From Cyanobacteria bacterium SBLK (GTDB taxonomy: Bacteria > Cyanobacteriota > Cyanobacteriia > Cyanobacteriales > Spirulinaceae): DNA of 64,000 bases. The DNA lies in assembly GCA_017746715.1 (NCBI GenBank), contig JAGHZQ010000099.1, forward strand, positions 62,001 to 126,000. The letters run 5' to 3'. Positions 58,146 to 64,000 of the stretch are shown here, piece by piece (the stretch's first letter is position 1; each line of letters begins with the position of its first letter). The position numbers and the translations under genes are program-made. The notes beneath the pieces are model-generated. The model was not told the origin of the DNA. It searched no databases and saw only the letters and a list, made by a program, of their open reading frames with translations.

Positions 58146-58349
58146 AGTGACTCAAACGCGCGATCGCATCCTTCATTTTCCATTGTTTGCGATCCTATCA
58201 AGAAATGAACCACATCAGACACAGAGAAGCGATAAGGAGACAGGTGCGATCGAGATGAGGTCTTGCTTATCCTTTGGCAAGATGTCATTAAATTATAGGT
58301 GCGATCGCTTTTCTTGTTTGCTCTTTTGGCAAAACTATGATTTGAAAAC

Positions 58350-61300
58350 TCAAAGAAATTGTTCTGGTAATCCATTTGAGATCCATTGAATTGTTTCAGA
58401 AGGCGGCGGAATTTCTAAACCTTCACTAATAGCGGCAAGAATCAATTGAGCTTGCTGTTCTACTGGAAAATTTTTGGATTCTAATAAACGTTCGTTTGTT
58501 GTTTGAGGAGAATAAAATTGAAACATTACTTTTTCGAGTGATGTTTTCCAATAGTCATAAAGATAAGGCAAAACAATCTGGCGATAAATAGCCGAGCTTG
58601 GTTTAAACCAATCATAGACACGAGGCATCATACCAAAATGTGTTTTCAAAGTATCTTTAAGTGTTGTATTTGCTTGTAATGTAGCTGATAAATAACCAAT
58701 TACTTGAAGTGTTTCAATTTTTATTTTCTTGCAGTAGCGAGCCATCTCTTTAAATGAGCTATTTTGAGAATGTATTTTTTCCATTAAATTCCCTGCAATT
58801 TCCCAAGAGTCACAATGATTTTCAGAATCTTTGCTTATTGCATAACATAGTTTTGATACGTCTAATGCGTGCGATCTGGCTAAACTAGGTTGATGAATCG
58901 CTAGAGTAGCAATCCGAAAAGTAATAGGGAGCAATCCAGTAGAAAACACAAAATTAATATTATAATTTTCTTGGGTAAATGTATTCAATGGAGTTGCAAG
59001 AAAATCGCGAAAATTTTCTGGCGTGGCAAGAAGTTCTTGATTTTGATTTACATCGGATACAAAACCCATCAAAATCCCTTCTACCTCTTGAGCTATTTCA
59101 AGTATTTGTTCATAAAGATTTTGCCTTAATAAATTAGGAATAGTACGAAGTAGCAATTCAGGTAATAATGGCAAATAATGATTTTTTCGTGCTATGTTAA
59201 TACCTTCTAAAGCCCATTTTAAAGCACGTTCAGAATTGTTGATAGATTCGGCAAACTCAGATAGAAAAGATAAGATCAAAAGTTCTAGTGAATTTTTATA
59301 GTGCTTTTCTAAACCTATATGATCGAAAAATTTTCCCATTTTAGGAGAGTCTATTATTTTCCCATTTGATGGATCTATAGGAGGATTTTTGGTACGTGAA
59401 AACTCTGTAAAATACCATAGTATATTACTATAAAGAACAGTCAACGATTGCCAGTATTCGTTTTTGTCTTTACAATTTAAAAGTTTGTCTCCTGCTCGCT
59501 CTAAAGGCTCGAATGCAGCAGATAAATCACCTGAAAGCCATTTTGCGATCGCTAGTTCTCCCAAGGCTTTTACTAGCCCTGTATCGGGAATTTCTTCAGA
59601 CTGCTCTGCTAGATTCACTGCTTGTTGAGCATATTGAATAGCTAAGTATGGTTCTTGGATGCTGAGAACACGACTTTTCTTAAGTAGAGCATATATAAGC
59701 TGTAGTGAATAGTCTGAAATTCGTTGTTTTAATGCTTCGTCTAACCAAGCTAGAGCGTCTTTATTATGATTGGTATATACATATTGACTCCCCATCTCCT
59801 CTCGAATTAAAAACTGTACATGAGGATCGTCTGATGCTTTTTTGAGTGCTTCATTAGCAATAGTTAATGCTCTATCGAGATTGTGACAGTATTCAGCTTG
59901 TACGCTAATTTTAGCGCGAACTGCACACGCCCACAAAATCTCTACATCAAGCCTTTCTCCTAACGATTCTAATTCAGTAAGTAAATTTAAAATTTCATTC
60001 CAATTTTGCTCATTCTTTGATTTGTTTACTTCACGAACCAAAAAGTGATTTGACAATACTAAAGACATCTCAGATGATTTATAATTAAAAACCTGTTCTC
60101 TCTGTTGAGTTGTTAATTTTTCTAAAGTTTTCATCCAGTTTCGTAAATCTTCTTTCGTCTGGATTTTTTCAATAATGAACCACATGAATAATTCAAATGG
60201 TTCTTTTCTAAGAAATTCAAACTCTTCCTCATTTGGTAGTTTTGCATAAGGTAATAATTGTAATACAGTTTGCAAATAAGTGTTTGCACGAGTAAAACCA
60301 ATCGCATCAAAGTATTTATTAATAAGCATAGCAATGGTAGCACAGGCATATATGACTTCTTGTTCTGATATACTTTCAATTAATAAATCTAAATCTTCAA
60401 CAAGAAAATTTATTGATTTTCCGTATTTATATCGGCAACTAATTTGCAATCCTCGTAAAATAACTTTAAGTTCAAAATCCATTTGTTGAGGTAAAGGTTG
60501 TTCACACCACATGAACAGAAAAATTTCATTAGAATTAATTTTTTCGCTTTCATACTCTTCTAGATTTTGAAGAGCTAGCATTAGTATGATTCCGGCTTGA
60601 TTAAAATTATCAGCACTGAAAAAATAAAGAATTGCATCTTGAGCATCATATTGATCTATTGAAGATTGACTAATAATCTCTTCGCCCAGTTTTTGATAAC
60701 AACGTTTAGATACTGTTTCAATTAACTCACTCTTTCCCAACTGTTTTATCAATGGAGATACTCTAAATCTATTCTCAGTATCTTTTTGAATCCATAGTCC
60801 TGTTAAATCTTTAAAATGTTGTCTCGGTCGTAATATACTTGGTTCAACAGATGCGATTGTTTGCACATCATCAAAGGAAAAATCACCAATAATTAGACTT
60901 AGACGATATAAAAGTTCTTGACTCTGCGGGTTTTGAATACTCTCAAGTATTCTATCGAATGTTTCATCATCAAGTCCAAAAGTATGTTTGCTTTTGAATA
61001 ATTGTTCCAGCGTATCTATCGTAAATTTCCAATTTTTCTGATGCAAATATCGAGCTATTGCAACCAGTAATGATGGATTTTGCTGGGCAATAGAATTTAA
61101 AGGTTTAACTTGTTCAATGGTCAAAGAAATTGGAGCATCATACGCATTGAAAATTTCTTGTGCCTCAATAGGTTTCAAAAGAGGTACTGCTATAGCCTGA
61201 ACTAGATTATCACCTAGGTTTGATTTTATTCTAGGGAGAAGTTCATAAGGACTGGTTGATAATAGACGAACACCTGTTAACTGACACACTTTCGTAAATT

Positions 61301-62636
61301 GGATAAGACGCTCTGAAAAATCATTTTCTGTTGAGAATTTGGGAAGATCGTCAAGGATAACGATTGAACGATCTCCTAATTTTTGACATATCTGTAAATA
61401 CCATGATTTGTCGATTTTGCTTGTTGGCAATTTGGCGATTGTTTGAAAAGTAGAATCTAATCTTATACAAGATTGTTCAAGTGTTAGATCTCGGAAACGA
61501 ATCCAGATAGAATGATCGATAAAATCTTGTTCGAGAAGCGCTCGAGCAAGCAAAATAGCTAATTGTGTTTTTCCCGATCCCGAACTCCCATGAATAGCAG
61601 TCCAAGTGCGATCGAGAACAATTTCAATTAAAGAATTAACAGTTTCTTGTCTTGGACTATAACGGTCTACTTGTGGAGGGATATCTAAAATTGGCTGAGC
61701 TACAGTATATTGAATTGCTGCATCAATATTGTACTGTTTGGCTAAATTGCGGACTTCTTCACCGATTTGTGATAAACCTTGCTCTACGCGATCGACACGA
61801 GACTCAATTGCTTGAATCAAAATCCCCAGATCATCTAATTTTTTGCGATCGCCTTCGCTTAGTGTGGGTAAGTTAAGCTGCTTTTTAAGTTCTGTAGTGG
61901 TAAGTCGCTTGATATCAGATTGGCATAATTTTTTAAATACGTGCAAAAATAAGCGTTGATACTTCTCGTGAGCCTCGTTAGAATTATCAGCATATTTTTT
62001 CTTTATCAGAATTTCTCGAATCGTTGGACTAAAACATTTGCTTTCAGTTGCTCCTGTACTCCATTCAATTCTTTGGATCAAATTGAGAATCTCAATATCC
62101 TTTGATTCTTCAAGAAAAGATTTAAAATCATCCCAACTCTCTTGTGGGAGCTTCTGTGGTTTTGTAGTGTTTTTTAGAGTCTCGCGAATTGCTATGATAA
62201 CTTCATTTTCTGGAAATTCTTGCTCTAAACAACCTTGACGGATTTTTTCCCATGCTTGGAGACCCGGTATTTTATTGGGTAATTTTGATTTTTGTTCCTT
62301 ACCTATTTTATTATTGGTGGTGAATCGTAAAAGTAAGTTAGCATCTGGATTTGCCTGAAAATGTTCTAGAAAATTTGCAATTGCAATTATTACTTCAGGT
62401 GTTTTGAGCGTGATTGACTGCTCTCGATGCTTCACTTGTTCAAGGATTCGTTCTCTTTCTTCTGAAGGATTATCCAAAGAGTGAGATATAATATCGATAT
62501 CCTCTCCACGCTCTAGCTCTAATATCTGATCGGGCTGCAAATCCAACCATCGTTTGATAGTTTGGTCAACTTGATAAACATATCCTCGGATAGTTGACCA
62601 AGCATCTCGATTTCTGGGTGGAGCAAAATTAGACAT
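58350..62636 (-). CDS. Cap4-nuclease / STAND NTPase / helical-repeat protein (Avs-like)
   Basis: A 1428-residue protein with three parts. N terminus (about 1-215): a Cap4/DUF4297-type dsDNA endonuclease with LELERGEDIDII (E45/D46) and EQVKHREQSI (Q67-V68-K69), a PD-(D/E)XK pattern. Middle (about 320-640): a STAND NTPase with Walker A HGSSGSGKT (349-357) and Walker B RSIVILDDLP (about 423-432), then a helical lid and winged-helix. C terminus (about 640-1428): TPR/HEAT-like helical repeats, a possible target sensor. Avs anti-phage proteins have this layout. The start is ATG 62636 (MSNFAPPRN); in-frame sequence upstream is a duplicated stretch. Confidence 0.85.
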   Translation of the reverse strand: MSNFAPPRNRDAWSTIRGYVYQVDQTIKRWLDLQPDQILELERGEDIDIISHSLDNPSEERERILEQVKHREQSITLKTPEVIIAIANFLEHFQANPDANLLLRFTTNNKIGKEQKSKLPNKIPGLQAWEKIRQGCLEQEFPENEVIIAIRETLKNTTKPQKLPQESWDDFKSFLEESKDIEILNLIQRIEWSTGATESKCFSPTIREILIKKKYADNSNEAHEKYQRLFLHVFKKLCQSDIKRLTTTELKKQLNLPTLSEGDRKKLDDLGILIQAIESRVDRVEQGLSQIGEEVRNLAKQYNIDAAIQYTVAQPILDIPPQVDRYSPRQETVNSLIEIVLDRTWTAIHGSSGSGKTQLAILLARALLEQDFIDHSIWIRFRDLTLEQSCIRLDSTFQTIAKLPTSKIDKSWYLQICQKLGDRSIVILDDLPKFSTENDFSERLIQFTKVCQLTGVRLLSTSPYELLPRIKSNLGDNLVQAIAVPLLKPIEAQEIFNAYDAPISLTIEQVKPLNSIAQQNPSLLVAIARYLHQKNWKFTIDTLEQLFKSKHTFGLDDETFDRILESIQNPQSQELLYRLSLIIGDFSFDDVQTIASVEPSILRPRQHFKDLTGLWIQKDTENRFRVSPLIKQLGKSELIETVSKRCYQKLGEEIISQSSIDQYDAQDAILYFFSADNFNQAGIILMLALQNLEEYESEKINSNEIFLFMWCEQPLPQQMDFELKVILRGLQISCRYKYGKSINFLVEDLDLLIESISEQEVIYACATIAMLINKYFDAIGFTRANTYLQTVLQLLPYAKLPNEEEFEFLRKEPFELFMWFIIEKIQTKEDLRNWMKTLEKLTTQQREQVFNYKSSEMSLVLSNHFLVREVNKSKNEQNWNEILNLLTELESLGERLDVEILWACAVRAKISVQAEYCHNLDRALTIANEALKKASDDPHVQFLIREEMGSQYVYTNHNKDALAWLDEALKQRISDYSLQLIYALLKKSRVLSIQEPYLAIQYAQQAVNLAEQSEEIPDTGLVKALGELAIAKWLSGDLSAAFEPLERAGDKLLNCKDKNEYWQSLTVLYSNILWYFTEFSRTKNPPIDPSNGKIIDSPKMGKFFDHIGLEKHYKNSLELLILSFLSEFAESINNSERALKWALEGINIARKNHYLPLLPELLLRTIPNLLRQNLYEQILEIAQEVEGILMGFVSDVNQNQELLATPENFRDFLATPLNTFTQENYNINFVFSTGLLPITFRIATLAIHQPSLARSHALDVSKLCYAISKDSENHCDSWEIAGNLMEKIHSQNSSFKEMARYCKKIKIETLQVIGYLSATLQANTTLKDTLKTHFGMMPRVYDWFKPSSAIYRQIVLPYLYDYWKTSLEKVMFQFYSPQTTNERLLESKNFPVEQQAQLILAAISEGLEIPPPSETIQWISNGLPEQFL

Positions 62637-62658
62637 AAGATAGTTGACCAAGCATCTC
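62589..62658. repeat. 20-bp direct repeat across the STAND gene start
   Basis: GATAGTTGACCAAGCATCTC occurs at 62589-62608 and again at 62639-62658, with a 50-bp period. One copy is in codons about 10-16 of the gene and the other lies just upstream of its ATG (62636). It looks like a local duplication of the gene's 5' end, or a motif read by a regulator. Confidence 0.75.
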
Positions 62659-62848
62659 AATTCCTTGGAGAAATAAAATTAAATCTATTCTTTGACTTAT
62701 TATACATTAAAGTTGATTTTAAAATCATTAAGATCGTATAATTCTCATATCTTAGCGTCATTCTCTCCTCACAATACTGCGATCGCATCCAAAACGCCAT
62801 GAATAATCCACCCAATTAAAAGTGCGATCACTCTTAATTTTGTCATCT

Positions 62849-63031
62849 TTAAATTTGATTATTTTGCTCTTGTAGAGACTGCCAAAATTTTCCTAAAGAA
62901 CTTTGAACAATTAGCGATTGATAATATTCAATCTGCTCTTGATAGGTAAGAGAATGAATTTCTTTGTATATCTTCTCTTGAAGATCCGCTCGATGAACTG
63001 TAAAATCAAAATCTAACTCAGTTTTTTTCAC
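62849..63031 (-). CDS. Small protein, possibly last gene of a toxin-antitoxin-like run
   Basis: A 60-residue protein of unknown function, highly charged and helical (LDFDFTVHRADLQEKIYKEI, QEQIEYYQSLIVQSSLGKFW). It starts 10 bp after the gene at 63042-63233 on the same strand. I cannot place it in a family. Its neighbours resemble small cyanobacterial proteins with antitoxin-like features, so an addiction-related role is possible but not shown. Confidence 0.5.
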   Translation of the reverse strand: MKKTELDFDFTVHRADLQEKIYKEIHSLTYQEQIEYYQSLIVQSSLGKFWQSLQEQNNQI

Positions 63032-63041
63032 GTTAGTACTG

Positions 63042-63233
63042 TCAAACCGATAAATTATTCAGAGAATCACGCACTCTCTTTAATCGTTGCTGTTGGCGAT
63101 CGCTTTCCAATTTCGCAATCATTTCAGCCAGTTCTAAATTTAACTCTTCCATTGCTAAATGAGTGCGACGTAAATTCGCCAAAAGGCGCTGTCGGGTTGC
63201 TAAATCTGGAATGCGTGCATGAGAATTTGTCAT
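63042..63233 (-). CDS. Small coiled-coil protein
   Basis: A 63-residue helical protein (MTNSHARIPDLATRQRLLAN, LRRTHLAMEELNLELAEMIA) with no recognised family. ATG 63233 overlaps the previous stop codon (TAATG), which implies translational coupling; an ATG at 63245 is an alternative. It is intact, in contrast to the two genes upstream. Confidence 0.55.
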   Translation of the reverse strand: MTNSHARIPDLATRQRLLANLRRTHLAMEELNLELAEMIAKLESDRQQQRLKRVRDSLNNLSV

Positions 63234-63574
63234 TATACGTTCCACTCCAGTTTAACTTCTTGAATGCTGCGTTCCCAAGCTGGAATCCGATTTTGGGTAC
63301 GGGTTATCGTTTGCATTAGCATTTCTATCATACCAGATGTTGCCATTGGTTGAGATTCAGCAATACGAAGTTGTAACGTATTGAATCGGGAAAATGAAGC
63401 TGAAGCATCTTCCGATATTGTTTTGAGTTCCTCCAAAAATAATAATGTCTCTTCTGTCTCGCCAAAGCGATCGAATCAAATAAATTCAGTCGCTGTTGCT
63501 AATTCAACAATCTCTAATGCTTGCTGTTTTAAACGATTAATGGTTTGCGTAACTTCATCCGAAAGTTTTGCCAT
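63233..63574 (-). pseudogene. Small gene split by an in-frame TGA
   Basis: From ATG 63574 the frame reads MAKLSDEVTQTINRLKQQAL EIVELATATEFI, then TGA (63478-63476), then FDRFGETEETLLFLEELKTI and on to the stop at 63233. Both halves are in one frame and look like one helical protein of about 113 residues. The N terminus resembles antitoxin-like proteins with a short hydrophilic helix. Either this is a nonsense mutation or the 3' half is restarted at TTG 63436. The next start overlaps its stop. Confidence 0.6.
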
Positions 63575-63576
63575 TT

Positions 63577-63819
63577 TTATTGATGTTTTCGATATTTTAA
63601 ATTAATACGCTCTAAAGAAAAATCGTCTTGGCAGTACGATCGCCCATATTCCAATGCCTGTAAAAAAGCCGACTCATCCGAAATAGACCCCACAAGGCGA
63701 TCGTACCAATTATTAGCGATGGGGGATTGTTCGATCGCACCTTGGTTGAGTTGTTGCTGAAGCTCTGCAAGCGCTTTTTCGAGAACGCTTAAACGCTATT
63801 CGACTGTTGGATGTGACAT
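63577..63819 (-). pseudogene. Small gene with an early in-frame TAG
   Basis: From ATG 63819 the frame reads MSHPTVE, TAG (63798-63796), then RLSVLEKALAELQQQLNQGA, IEQSPIANNWYDRLVGSISD and ESAFLQALEYGRSYCQDD to a TAA at 63577. The pattern resembles a cyanobacterial short protein that begins with a coiled coil and carries NW-x-D/E-x-L-x-GSISDESAF; there the codon after E is usually Q, so CAG to TAG would explain the stop. It lies 2 bp upstream of the next broken gene. Confidence 0.65.
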
Positions 63820-63958
63820 GATTTTTTTGCGCGCGCGATCGCCAAAATCATTATAAGCCCAACAAAGCGATCGCACTCCTCGCCTCAGAATTGCCGATCG
63901 CGCCCTAAAATCCTAGAATTGCAAAGAAATCCCCCAAACCTTCGAGCAAAAATTGGCA

Positions 63959-64000
63959 ATGGAATTAAAAATCGGCTGGTTGTATCCCAAACTCATGAGT
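63959..64000 (+). CDS. gatD: Start of GatD-like glutamine amidotransferase (partial)
   Basis: Only 14 codons are in the window: MELKIGWLYPKLMS. This matches the N terminus of the CobB/CobQ-like glutamine amidotransferase GatD, which with MurT amidates lipid II glutamate in cyanobacterial peptidoglycan (MELKIGWLYP-type start recalled from the family). The rest is beyond the right edge, so the assignment rests on a short segment. A murT gene would be expected next to it but is not seen on the left side. Confidence 0.65.
   Translation, partial: MELKIGWLYPKLMS

Noticed and set aside
62637..62660. An eight-codon longer start for the STAND protein
   Set aside because: It lies in the direct repeat and has no similarity to Cap4 N termini.
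1..64000. tRNA, rRNA and riboswitch genes
   Set aside because: I looked in the spacers for tRNA-like T-loops and known riboswitch cores and found none that I could support.

Overview
The window is chromosomal DNA from a cyanobacterium. The HIP1 octamer GCGATCGC is scattered through genes and spacers, and several genes are cyanobacterial or plastid hallmarks: ndhN, a plastoquinone-type UbiA, a Slr1339-type salt-stress protein, and DUF928, DUF1822 and DUF3143 families. Housekeeping genes (leuS, ilvN, ppx, glgX, ndhN, the start of gatD) argue against a plasmid. I see no rRNA, tRNA, CRISPR array, integrase or phage structural gene.

Layout. 0-9.5 kb: a small secreted protein with a duplicated 3' end, ppx, ubiA, a LOG-like protein, a hybrid histidine kinase, a DUF4231 membrane protein and a CtpE-like P-type ATPase. 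9.5-15 kb: an overlapping AAA ATPase/TOPRIM pair that looks like a defence module, leuS carrying repeat-derived insertions, and a MazF-type toxin-antitoxin pair. 15-20.5 kb: a Prx-like protein, a TrpD paralogue, a LysR regulator and a PEP-CTERM protein. 20.5-29.3 kb: a kinase-WD40 protein, an asparagine-synthetase homologue without the glutaminase cysteine, and a compact five-gene minus-strand run (J-domain, DUF3143, single-TM protein, a LysA homologue lacking the PLP lysine, a Zn-ribbon membrane protein), then a macrodomain PARG. 29.5-38 kb: small cell-envelope and stress genes, ndhN, a HlyD-M50 pair and a membrane-anchored PD-(D/E)XK nuclease.

38-53.5 kb is the most distinctive part: an island with four caspase-fold proteins (two TPR-CHAT, one CHAT-CHASE2, one orthocaspase-DUF4384) together with a sigma-70-like factor, DUF1822 and DUF928 proteins. 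The two TPR-CHAT paralogues sit behind a shared ~110-bp leader and in front of related multi-hairpin repeats. A Y1 transposase of the REP-associated (RAYT) kind lies between two copies of that repeat. The working model is a protease signalling or stress/defence network with its own sigma factor, an input sensor (CHASE2), and secreted or periplasmic TPR-CHAT and caspase effectors.

53.5-64 kb: an orphan DNA-phosphorothioation-associated protein, ilvN, a prepilin peptidase, glgX, a large Cap4-nuclease/STAND NTPase/helical-repeat protein resembling Avs-type phage sensors, a run of four tiny genes of which two carry in-frame stop codons, and the first 14 codons of gatD at the right edge.

All family assignments come from reading motifs by eye and from memory of the families; no database search was run.
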